Shown here: positions 1 to 9,848 of the stretch, in pieces
How the letters are laid out: every line of letters begins with the position of its first letter
Position numbering within the stretch: position 1 is the first letter of the stretch
Source of the DNA: Arvicola amphibius
Lineage: Eukaryota > Chordata > Mammalia > Rodentia > Cricetidae
Assembly: GCF_903992535.2 (NCBI RefSeq)
Contig: NC_052055.2
Span: 65,990,704-66,054,703 of the forward strand
Length of the DNA: 64,000 nucleotides
Reading direction: 5' to 3'
The notes under the pieces: model-generated
What the model saw: only the letters and a program-made list of their open reading frames with translations
What the model was told of the DNA's origin: nothing
The model's database searches: none
Program-made: the position numbers and the translations under genes

Positions 1-405
1 CTGTCCCTGTACGAAAGAACAGATAAGGAAAATGTGGTACAGTCACACAATGGAGTACTACACAGCAGAAAAAAAATGACATCTTGAAATTTGCAGACAA
101 ATTTGCAGAAAACATCATATTGAGTGAGGTAATTCAGACCCAGAAAGACAAATATAAAATGTACTCACTCATAAGTGGCTTTTAGACAAAGCAAAGAAAA
201 ACCAGCCTACAATTCACAATCTCTGAGAACCTAGACAACAAAGATGACCCTAATAGATCTAATCTACATGGGAAGTAGAAAAAGACAAGATATCCTGAGT
301 AAACAGGGAGCATGGGGACCATGGGAGAGGATAGAAGAAGACAGGGGAGGGAGGGAGGGGAGCAAAGAAAAATATATAGCTCAATAAAAACAATTTTAAA
401 AAGAA
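1..405 (+). mobile_element. L1 3' end (ORF2 tail plus short 3'UTR)
   Basis: The first 185 bases encode the last residues of an L1 ORF2 protein, ending in the family's usual Tyr-Ser-Leu-Ile-Ser-Gly-Phe and a TAG at 183-185. A short 3'UTR of about 220 bp follows, with a purine-rich block near 330-362 and an AATAAA-containing A-rich end near 383-405. The same layout recurs at 12720-13120, so the two belong to one subfamily. The element continues upstream of the window. The reading frame upstream is damaged, so this is a dead copy. Confidence 0.9.
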
Positions 406-759
406 TACACACACGAAAAAAAGCCAATATTCTATTTTTTCTCTCATATGCAGAAGTAGGTTTAAATATAAAAATATACAGTTAAATCCATGACATGAAA
501 ACACAAAAAAGCTATAATGGGAGATAAATGGGTATACTGTAAGGGGAAAATAAGAGATAATTAAGAAGTGATTAAAAACAAAACATTGCTTATGGTCTCA
601 CATGGAGTCAAGGTTAAACTGTATGTATATAAACTAAAGTCACATGTACAGATACAATATGCAAGCAGAATAGGGCTATCTATGTGGAGGAGAGGCCCAA
701 CTACCTATAAGGAAGGAGGAGTGGGGGACAGTGGGGGTAACAGCAAGTTATAATGGGTG
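406..759. other. unplaced AT-rich DNA
   Basis: AT-rich sequence between the L1 end and a TG microsatellite. The only frame here is a 61-codon one at 568-753 with no recognisable motif. I see no repeat family and no gene. Confidence 0.5.

Positions 760-809
<50 letters not shown>
760..809. repeat. (TA)n(TG)n microsatellite
   Basis: About seven TA dinucleotides run directly into about eighteen TG dinucleotides. Alternating purine-pyrimidine DNA of this kind can form Z-DNA and is usually length-polymorphic. Open frames across it are low-complexity artefacts. Confidence 0.97.
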
Positions 810-812
<3 letters not shown>

Positions 813-3634
813 ACTAAGATCCATTATTTTGTGTGCTAGTAAAAATATATTTAATTTATATATCACTGCACCACTGACCGCAATAGTAAGTATAGACTTG
901 CTTAGGTCCAAGGCAGCTCTCAGAACAGAGCCTCCTCTTTCCCAGACAACACTGTTATTCTCCAGCACAGTCATTTCCAACTTCAGGCCATGAAGACTGC
1001 AATGTTGTGTTCCCAGCCACGGCAGATATTAAGCAAGGCTGTTCTGAGCAGGTGGAAGAGCCAGGGCACACCTCCTAGTCCAGTGGTTAATTTTAACCCA
1101 TAATCAACCATTCCCAATTCACCAAAGATGCTCTTTCCTTCTTCTTGGGATATCTTAAGTTTCCAAATTCTGGAAATGTGGATATCTTACCTACTGGCCC
1201 ATCCCAAAGCACCTCCCATACACGGAGACCCTGCCTGCCTCTGCTGTGCCCATCTTCCAGTTCCTCATAGCCAAATGTTTTAGTCTATACAGAAACTGTA
1301 CTAGTTTTCCAGGAGCCTCCCATGGCCAGGTGGGGAGCCCACCACACACCCTCAGATCTGTTTACTTGAAATGAGAACTTGGGATTTGTAAATTTATTTT
1401 GATCTGATTTGTTTTTGTAAATAAAAAATTAAGCTTAGATGATATGACCCAGTATAATTTGTTCTTTCCTGCTCCTCACGTGCAACCTAAGGTCCTATTT
1501 CTCCAAGGAGAAGTTCTTTCATTACTACATCGTCCCAGCCACACTGCTCCCTTCTTCACTGCTTGTAAAAACACTTCTGGGAAATTAAAACAAGATATGC
1601 TATTTTCCAGGGAAACCGAGCTTAGGCAGACAGCACTGTTGTAAGTGTGATTGGAAACCCAAAAGCTAGTACAATGATTAGCAGACATTGTGCAAATGGT
1701 TAATTATGATGATGGAGATGATGTCTAAACCCACCTACTCATCAGGAAAACAGAAAGAAAGGAAAGCCATCAGTTCAGAGACTGCAGACCTAGCCCAGGG
1801 AATCATGCTGTCTGATATAGCTTTTAGGGAACTTCAAACCCCCCTTCATCTGTCCAATTTCGGCCTGGGAAGACAGGCCCACCTATTTTTCACATTTGAT
1901 TTGGATTGGGACCTGAGGCTGAGATCTGCGATCGTTACCCCTTCTGCTCAGCACCCTCCCCTGCGCCTCCCTAACTCTGTTATTTCTCCTATTAATATCT
2001 CATCAACATCGGGCAGGTGCTTCCGGGAGGTTCTTCATTAACAAGTTGTCAGTAGGACGGAGTCAGATTCCCAGGGCTAAAGGAAATCTGCAGGCAGAGG
2101 CAGACAAGCACTCTGAGAAATGATCTCACTTTCTCTGGCGTCTGTGTTTTCTCGGCAAACTCAGGTTTGGACTTACCTATCTCAGTCCCAAAAACTTCCC
2201 TAGAACTTCCTCCTGCTTCAGCCAGGACTCATTCTCATATTAAATCTATTTTTATGCGCCATAGAATACCTGAATCAGCAGTTTTTAAATACTCAATATA
2301 TCTTTAAATGCCAACAGACAACAAGTAGAGCAGGTGTTTAATTGTGGTTTAAAGATCTGCATTGTTCACATTTTACAATCACAATTAAAATTAAGCAATA
2401 ACACCAAAGGAGTTCCGGTACGCAGCAATAATACTTCCCCGTATACTGAAATTGATAAGGACCCAGATATAATGGTGCCCATTGTAGTAACCCTGTGGTG
2501 ACTGATTGCTATTCTGCTGTTAGCAAACAACCAAGAAATACTTTATTTTTTCAGAATTATCAATTTGTTTCCAGGGTATGTGAACAATGGAAACCTTAAG
2601 GGAGAATGCAATAGTTAGTGAGGTATTAAAACAGTTATATAACTAATAAAAACGCTAAATCAACTTAGATATGCAGCAGTGTGTCATTTCCATTTTAATA
2701 AAAAAGTACATTATTCTCTTCCCGAAATTACAAAATTTTATTTTTTTTTACTCTGTGCCAACATATTTGGAAAGTGAAAAAGTCATAAATCTATGGTTTC
2801 TGGAATTGTCGTTTATGTGATTCTCTAGTCTTTAAAAAAGATAGAATAAAAACAGGCATTTTCATAAAACGATCGATTTGAAAAATTATTTGCATTCTCT
2901 GTTTGCAATTTTTTTTCTTTGGGAGGTTGGAGGAGGAGCACAGGGACTTATAAATAAAACACATTTGATTTTCATAGCATCCTTGAATGCTGTGTGTGGA
3001 GGCCTCTGAATGCCTGCTCAGAAATGCTGTGCACAGGGCTGCTTCCCTGAGGAAACCACTCCAGCCTCCACTGTGCAGGCTACAGGATAACAAAAGCCCA
3101 GGCAGAGGGTCAGACTCCTGCTCAATTAAGTCCAGGCCTTGGCCAGGTGGGAGACAGTCTGGATACAGCACCAGAGGGCAGTGACAGCTCTCACATTTAT
3201 AGACCTGCCTTGTAACTCATGGCTGCAGATCTAGGCAGAAATGATCACATCTTACACCAGGCAGTTTAGAAGCACTCAATTCTACCACACACAACACGGC
3301 ATATCAACCAGGGCCAGGGATGGCTTCCAGCACCCTTGATAATTCTCGCAGGTTTATTGCCTGGGTTGTGAGCGAAGGCCTTCCCAAAGGTAGAAATTCG
3401 TCTCTGGAAGGGCCCGGGTGCAGCATTTTGGAAATGCAAGATCATTTCATAAAACCTAAATAAAGGTGAGAGGAAGGTCAGAACCACAGAGGACCTGTGA
3501 ATTCATCCATGGAACTGAGTCTCGTTCTAACAGCCAAGAGCTGAGAGCTGATGTGTGCTCCACAGATGTGTTCTAGGCCAGCTGAAATCAAATCTCTGGG
3601 AACAAGGCATGAGCCCCCTACATACTTCTGATTC
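810..3634. other. unplaced DNA, no gene recognised
   Basis: About 2.8 kb without a repeat I can name. The longest frames are 117 codons at 1688-2041 (+) and 126 codons at 2791-3171 (-). Neither shows a domain, a compositional bias typical of coding DNA, or a recognisable splice context. The two frames at 1444-1688 are antisense shadows of each other. An exon of a spliced non-coding RNA cannot be excluded. Confidence 0.45.
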
Positions 3635-3680
<46 letters not shown>

Positions 3681-3876
3681 ATTTATCCATCTATCTATCA
3701 TCTATCATTTATCTATCATCTATCATCTATCCATCTCTCTATCATCTATCATCTATCCATCTCTCTATCATCTATCATCTATCTATCATCTATCATTTAT
3801 CATCTATCTATCCATCTATCTATCATCTATTATCTATCTCTCTATCATCTATCCATCTATCATCTATCTATCTATC

Positions 3877-3913
<37 letters not shown>

Positions 3914-4004
3914 CTATCATCTATCTATCATCCATCTCTCTATCTGTCTATCTATCATCTATCTATCTATCATTTATCCATCTGTCTATGATCTATCATC
4001 TATC
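3635..4004. repeat. (CTAT)n tetranucleotide array
   Basis: About 370 bp of CTAT repeats interrupted at intervals by CATC, CATT, CTCT and CTGT variants. Pure stretches at about 3635-3680 and 3877-3912 flank the variant core. The 152-codon frame across it is only Tyr-Leu-Ser-Ile low-complexity sequence. The array sits at the left end of a minus-strand B3-type SINE, where the A-rich tail should be, so it probably grew from that tail. Confidence 0.97.
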
Positions 4005-4009
4005 TTTCT

Positions 4010-4192
4010 GTGAGTAAGTGACACATGTCTGAGAGCACGTACATTACGGAATACGCACAGGTCAGAGGACAACTTTGTGGAGTCAGTTCTTTCCTTCCAC
4101 CTTGACATAGGTTCCAGGTATCAATTCAGGAGCCAGTCTTATGTGGCAGGTCCCTTTACCTGCTGAGTCATCTCATTTGGATTCCCCTAGGT
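4010..4192 (-). mobile_element. SINE B3/B2-type, minus strand
   Basis: Reading the minus strand, the right end (about 4160-4190) gives the tRNA-derived head with the phrase for 'gatgactcagcaggtaaagg', equivalent to the B2/B3 A-box region. The body continues leftward through the typical tract near 4050-4110. It is diverged and lacks a clean tail because the CTAT array replaces it. Confidence 0.7.
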
Positions 4193-4687
4193 GATTCTGA
4201 CACCATCAATGCACATCACCAAGGAATTTGAGTGAGTCCCACTGTATGAAAATTAGTGCACATTTTATAATTTTATTCAATGAAACATTTTTTGTCTTAT
4301 TAGTGATATAATTCTCCACCTTGTTCCCAAATATTCAAGTGAAATTATAAGAAATGAGACCGTCAGCCATGTTTATCCTCTGTTTGGAGGGCTGTGTAAA
4401 TTCTAGAGAGACAAGGATCTAACTCAACATAAAGTTAGAAACTGATGCCCAAGGAAGTAAAGTCCCTTCACCTTCTGCCTGGGCACTACCACCCACTCCT
4501 CTGCAGCATACATGAAGGAAAACTTTATGACAGAGAACTCTTGATACTTTTTTTAAAAAAAACATTAGGATATATGAAATGGCTCAGTGTCATAGGAGGG
4601 CACGGTAAAGTTGACAGCCCCTGGCCTGTCGCATATTTGAAATCATGGCTTCATTAAGCAAATGTTGTTGAACGTGATGTAGGCAAG
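4193..4687. other. unplaced DNA
   Basis: No named repeat or gene. A 70-codon frame at 4445-4657 has no recognisable motif. Confidence 0.4.
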
Positions 4688-5053
4688 TGATGTGGGAGTC
4701 CCCTCTGTATGTTGCTTGTATTGGTTAATGAATATAGAAACTGCCTTCACCTGATAGGGCAGAACTTAGGTAGGCAGAGAAGACAGAACTGAATTCTGGG
4801 AGGAAGAAAAAGAATCAGAGGAGATGCCATGGATCCACCAGAGACAGACACTGGGAATTTTACCTGGTAAGCCACTGCCACATGACGATACAGAGATTAA
4901 TAGAAATGGGTTAGATTAAGATGTAAGAATTAGCCAATAAGAAGCTAGAGCTAATGGGCCAAGCAGTGATTTAATTAATACAGTTTCTGTGTGGTTATTT
5001 TGGGGCTAAGCTAGCCGGGTGGCGGGGACAAAAAAGCGGGCCCTCCTCTAACA
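4688..5053 (+). mobile_element. Solo LTR, class II ERV type, family 1
   Basis: This 366-bp block is homologous along its length to the LTR at 13536-13944. Shared landmarks are the start TGATG, a 'tggttaatgaata' U3 segment, 'aggtaggcagag', 'gagctaatgggccaagcagtg', and an end rich in GCGGG before CTAACA. No matching TSD is visible, so one edge may have drifted. No internal retroviral sequence is attached, so it is a solo LTR or fragment. Confidence 0.75.
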
Positions 5054-5927
5054 AGCCACTGACTTAGCTACCTCGAATAGATGCAAGCCTGAGCTGTGAC
5101 CTCTGTCTTCTTGGGTCATCAGGCTGATGAGGGTGAACAGCATGAATCAAAAAGCACAGCAATCAAGCCCCATGGTGACCACCCAGAAGGACTATGGGCT
5201 ATGAAAGCGACAATGGGAGATGACCATAAATTCAGGAAAGGGACATCTGCACCAAGAGTGTGAGGAATAAATAGAAGTTTAACAAAAAGAGGAAGGAGCA
5301 TCCTGCACAGAGAGAAGCGCAGTGCAGTCCCAGAGTACAGGCAAATACTCTGGGGGACTGGAGAGAGGATGGAGTGAGAAAGGAAATGGAATGAGAACAG
5401 GCAGTTAGTAAATAGCATCTTACTCACCATCTTACAGAGAGCTTGTTTGATTCCCACTGTACAGATGAAAAATCAAGGCCCGGAGTTTAGATATCATGCC
5501 TAGCATTTTTGGAAACTAAGTGGAAGTCAGGCCAACTGGCTGCCCTGGGTTTTCCTTTTCCCATACCACCCCAGGGGTCCTGCTTGTAAACACAAAGAAG
5601 CTCTCAGCATGATCTCTGTGAGTCTTCAGGTGAGTTCCATGTTCCTTGTGCATCACATCAATGGGGATCAAGCTTAAGGCCATGAACTACAGTCTGCAGC
5701 AATGACTGGAGCAGGGGAACTTACTCAACAAACTGGGCTATGAATAAACAAATGTGAAGGAGCTGCCCAATGATAGAGGAACTATGGGAACAGCCTGCAG
5801 CTGGCACAATTCTTACCCAGCAGAGTCTCTTCAGATTCTTACTGTTTCCTTTGTATTGCGTCACAAGAAAAGATAAAACAGTATAAAGAATGAGGATCTT
5901 TTATAGTTCCAAATAACACAGGTTCCA
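5054..5927. other. unplaced DNA
   Basis: About 870 bp with no repeat I can name. A 112-codon minus frame at 5119-5457 is leucine/phenylalanine-rich without motif and is probably chance. Confidence 0.4.
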
Positions 5928-6134
5928 GGGCTGGTATGGTGGTTCAGTTGGTAGAGCACTTGCCCAACACACAAAGCCTTGGGTTCCATCCCCAGCATCA
6001 ATAGACAAGCAGAGTGGCACGTGGCAGCAATCCCAGTACTTGAGAAGCAGAGACCAGAGGCTTAGACATTCAGGGTCATAAGTTCAAGGCCATCCTGAAC
6101 TACAAAAGACACTGCCTCAAAAAACAAAATCATA
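5928..6134 (+). mobile_element. ID_B1 (B4) SINE
   Basis: The head (5928-5995) is ID/BC1-like, tRNA-derived, with A-box and B-box-like 'ggttccatccccagca'. It is followed by a 7SL-derived B1 part: 'caatcccagtacttgag', then 'aagttcaaggccatcctg' and an A-rich tail at about 6115-6130. This ID-plus-B1 fusion is the rodent B4 arrangement. Confidence 0.85.
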
Positions 6135-6363
6135 GGGGGCTGGAGAGATGGCTCAGTTGTTAAGAATGGTGGTGGCTCTTCAAGAGAACATGGGTTCAGT
6201 CCCAATTACCCACATGGCAGCTCACCACCATCTGCAATTTCAGTTACAAGGGATACAAAATGTCTTCTTCTACCACCAAGGACATGAGGCAAGCATGCAA
6301 GTCATAGAGATACATGTAGAAAACATTCATAAATAATAAGCAAATAAACATATACTTTAAAAA
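6135..6363 (+). mobile_element. B2 SINE
   Basis: Begins with the canonical B2 head 'gggggctggagagatggctc', continues with 'gggttcagtcccaattaccc' and 'catggcagctcaccaccatctg', and ends in an AATAAA-bearing A-rich tail near 6330-6363. It sits directly on the tail of the preceding B4 element, a usual landing site for L1 endonuclease. Confidence 0.93.
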
Positions 6364-6846
6364 ACTGAATTGAAAATAACATAAATTCTGACGAGGGAAG
6401 TGATCAACCAGTCATCCCTGATTCAGTCAGTTTGTCCTCCGTGACCTCTATCACTGCCCACCTGGTCCTCTGTGACCTCTATCACTCCATCACACACAGA
6501 CAGGACAACCATCAGTAGAAGAGAAGGTTCTAGTTTTCTTTTGTCAGAGCAAGCAAACATTTCCCTAGACATTTGTGTACTTCTCCCCAGGTCACAATGT
6601 AGAAGGGTCTCAGCACCACCCACCTCTGGGGAATGAGACAACCACACATGCAGTAGACTAATCAGAACTTTTGTTTCCCAAAATAAGCTCAGGATTCCTT
6701 GAACTGTGGGTACTGGGATAAAACTGGAGTTCTGTCAGTAAGGGCTTGGAGGAGCTTTTTCTGAGGTGAATGTGTCTACAGTACTTGCTCAGAAGTCTCT
6801 CCATCTAGATACCATCAATGCACTGGATACCATCAATGTGGTGTAG
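6364..6846. other. unplaced DNA
   Basis: No named repeat or gene. Near 6430-6490 a 45-bp segment is imperfectly repeated ('cctctatcactgccc' and 'cctctatcactccat'), a small local duplication. Confidence 0.4.
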
Positions 6847-7045
6847 GTGAGGCAGTAGGTAGGAGCAGGTGAGGCAGGAGCAGGTGAGGCAGTAGGCAGG
6901 ATCAGGTGAGGCAGTAGGCAGGAGCAGGTGAGGCAGGAGCAGGTGAGGCAGTAGGCAGGAGCAGGTGAGGCAGTAGGCAGGAGCAGGTGAGGCAGGAGCA
7001 AGTGAGGCAGTAGGCAGGAGCAGGTGAAGCAGTAGACAGGAGCAG
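6847..7045. repeat. Higher-order minisatellite (22/15/22 bp, 59-bp period)
   Basis: Ten abutting units decompose exactly into a 22-bp long form L and a 15-bp short form S lacking seven bases. The order is L-S-L, L-S-L, L-S-L, L, giving a 59-bp higher-order period. Boundaries by position: 6847, 6869, 6884, 6906, 6928, 6943, 6965, 6987, 7002, 7024, ending 7045. Units are GTGAGGCAG...GGAGCAG type with few substitutions. Open frames on the minus strand (6789-7162) are translations of the array. Confidence 0.97.
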
Positions 7046-7244
7046 ATAGGAGGGCAGTCCTGGATGTTGAGAGCAGGACCTCACTCTAGTGGCACCTGAG
7101 GAGAAGGTGTTGGACTTGCAGACGCACTCCTGGATCTCCAGTGCCTGCACAAACTGGTCCATACAGGAAGGTCAACAACTGGTCCAGGCCAGCCAGCCTA
7201 AAATCCAAAGATGGAATTTATATTACTCCAAGAACACATAATCT

Positions 7245-7530
7245 CCAACTGGGATTGCTATTCTGGGAGGCTATAGAACCTCAGGATGTGGGGCCTAGCC
7301 TTCAGATGTAGGTCACCAGGAGTGGGCCTAGGAGGTAAGATCTACTTCTAGTTATAGCCTGAGCTCTTTGCTTCTGTGTCACCTACCACTATGCCCCACT
7401 ATTAATAATCAAACCAGCCCTCAAGCCTTTCCTTTCATAATGGACTAATGAGTGCAATGTGAGCCAAATAAAACCCTTCCTCCCTTAAACTGCTTGTGCC
7501 AGGTATTTTGTTCCATCAATAAAAAAATAT
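7245..7530 (+). mobile_element. Old rodent interspersed repeat fragment
   Basis: Recognised by 'ggggcctagccttcagatg', 'gtgagccaaataaaaccctt' and the following 'cctcccttaaactgcttgtg', a 3' end common in rodent DNA with its own AATAAA. I cannot assign a reliable family name; it resembles medium-reiterated (RMER-type) repeats. Confidence 0.5.
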
Positions 7531-8814
7531 TAATGTATTTCCCAATCAGTGGGAGGAAAATCATGATGTAATTAATCACAAGGCACATTTCTCTCTGTTC
7601 AATCCCAGGGTGGGCTTCAGGGGTCTGAGAAGAAGGCTGTATTGGAAGCATATCTGTCCTTCTCAGAGAAGCTCATACAGCAAGCATGCAGGTAGCGCCT
7701 GGTGCCTTGGTAGCAGGTGCCACTGATGCATCTAGTGAGAGCCACAAACCTCGTTTAGGCTTAAAGAGTCCTGTTCTGGAGATGGGAAGAAACAGATCAG
7801 CTAAATCTGGTGTCTTTAAAATTGGGAGCAAAAATGTTGGGACTCAGAACAAAATAGTTTGTACTGGTTGCAGCACAAAACTGGATGTTTTTACTCTGGA
7901 GAATGAATATTGCAAGAGGATAGGAGAGACAGGGAAGGTATCAGCTCCCTCAGGTATGGCCCCAACTGGTACCTTCTTTTGAAAAGATTTTATTGGGCAG
8001 TAAAACAGCTACCCAGTCAGTAACTAGGACAAGTGTAGTCAGACATTAGACCCAAAAAGGATGGAGGGGTCATTTTGTTAAGGGATTGCAGTGCCCTAGC
8101 CAAGATTGTTTCTCTGACTTGTGTGCTGTGCACATCCCCTGAACCTCATTTCTAGGGTAGCTCCTTTTGGGACACTCAAGTACTCTGTACAGAGAAGCCT
8201 TCGTGGCTAAAGCAGCCTAACTTTGTGCTCTTGTGGTGGTATCAGAGTTCAGACCTATTTAAAGGACTTCACCCCTTCTTCTCCTCACCCTTGTTCTGAA
8301 TGCCAATTCTAACTACATATAAGTTCATTAAGTTATATAGACTTTTGTTCTGGTTTATTTTGGAGTGTGATGTTTTTATTTATTTATAGGATTGTATATA
8401 ATAAACTATATATGTATAATATATGTAGATATATTTTTAAAGACAATATCACACATACTTGCCCACATGCCAGTCCAATAAAGACAACTGAGACTCTCAT
8501 TCCCACTGACTCTTTATTGTGTTAAGTTGACAATTAAAATTGACCACCACACATGGGAAAAGTCACCACCCCTATGTTAGGGGCTGGAAAACTGTACATT
8601 CACATTGGTGTGGAGCAGCCTGAGACCCACCCAGTCTCTTCACTACCAGAGCCTGTTTTCCCCTCTGCCAGAGACCAAGTGCTATAGGAGAGGGACAGCA
8701 ACCATCCTATGTCTACTGTCTCCTGATCCCATGTACAGATCTAAGTGCATCATCATGGGCATCATCATGGACCTAAGCCAGTAAACACACTCATCTAGTT
8801 GGTCGGTCATTTTT
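7531..8814. other. unplaced DNA, probably old repeat remnants
   Basis: About 1.3 kb. The 98-codon frame at 7686-7982 (+) has no motif I know. The segment near 8500-8555, containing 'gttaagttgacaattaaaat', resembles the end of the same old rodent repeat class seen at 35690-35818. A TA-rich patch lies at about 8395-8450. Confidence 0.35.
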
Positions 8815-9327
8815 TGTTTGTTTTGTTTTTTACTCTTTTCTCTTTTGGGGAGTCCACCACCCAGTTCCCAAATAAGTACACACAGAAGTTTATTCTTACT
8901 TATGAGTGCCTGGCCTTGGCCTGACTAATTTCTAGACAGCTTTCCTTTACTTAAATTATCCCATATATCTTTTGCCTCTGGGCTTTTACCTTTCTCTTAC
9001 TTCTGTGTATCTTTCTTTCATTCTCTTTCCGTGATTGGCTATATGGCTGGGTGACTGGTCCCTCGCATCCTCGTCTCCTACTTCTTGCTCCTTGATCCTC
9101 TTGCTCCCTCTGTTTATTCTCTCTACCTACCAGCCCCACCTATCCTTGGTCTTGCCCAGCTATTGGCTATTCAGAGACCAATCAGGTGTTTTAGACAGGC
9201 AAAGTAACACAGCTCCACAGAGTTAAATAAACGCAACATAAAAGAATGCAGCACATCCTTGCATCATTAAACAAATGTTCCACAGCATAAACAAATCTGA
9301 CACATCTTAAAATAATATTCCACAACA
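8815..9327 (-). mobile_element. Solo LTR, family 2, minus strand
   Basis: Reading the minus strand from 9327, the block opens with TGTTGTGGAATATTATTTTA, passes 'ctgattggtctctgaatag' (CCAAT-like) and a block encoding repeated 'aggaggagac'-type purines, and has a poly(A) signal AAGAATAAACT near 8890. It ends in CCACCCAG- and AAAAC-rich sequence. TG/CA ends and a polyadenylation signal are LTR hallmarks. I see no matching TSD and no internal region. Confidence 0.72.
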
Positions 9328-9699
9328 TATTCATTCACACTTTAAACCTTTATTCTTTCCCTTCTCCTTCTCTTCATCCCCTCCCTTCCCTTTCTCTCAC
9401 TGCTCTAGGACTTACCTGTTTGTGTAGAGCAGGAAAAAGCAGGTGTTCCTGTTGCAGATGGGCTCTCCACTTCTTAGCAAGTTACCAGAGGCAGGCAGGT
9501 AGTTCTGTGTAGATATGTGACCCAGCACAGGGTAGCAGAACCCGTTGAGGTGAGAAGGAATTCATATAGAGCCATACTGTGAGGGGGCTATCGGGTTCAG
9601 ACAGGGAAGAATAAATATGTAAGAGAGTGTACAAGCACAAAAAGTCACAGCACAAGCAAGGTGATAAGAGTGTCTTATGAATGGCGTTCTGCAAGGCCC
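9328..9699. other. unplaced DNA
   Basis: Starts with a pyrimidine-rich stretch (about 9350-9400). A 70-codon minus frame at 9482-9694 has no motif. Nothing else is recognised. Confidence 0.4.
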
Positions 9700-9848
9700 A
9701 CCAAATCCACTAAACAGGCCTCACATGAGTTCACAGAGACTGAAGCAACTGTTATGGGGCCTGCAATGGCCTGTACAAAGTCCTCTTCATATATGCTATG
9801 GCTGTTAGCTTGCTATTTGGGATAGAGAGGACTCCTAACAGGGGAGCA
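9700..9848 (+). mobile_element. Old L1 3'UTR fragment
   Basis: Contains 'gagttcacagagactgaagc', 'ttcatatatgctatggctgt' and 'gactcctaacaggggagcaa', which I recognise as a fragment common to older rodent L1 3'UTRs. It ends where the next L1 begins, so the two form a nested or adjacent pair. Confidence 0.45.

Noticed and set aside
1688..2041. 117-codon plus frame as a gene
   Set aside because: No motif, no repeat explanation, no splice or promoter evidence; within the chance range for 64 kb.
2791..3171. 126-codon minus frame as a gene
   Set aside because: Crosses an AT-rich segment and shows no domain; overlapped by an antisense frame.
3555..4013. 152-codon frame
   Set aside because: Encoded by the CTAT microsatellite; only Tyr, Leu, Ser, Ile low complexity.
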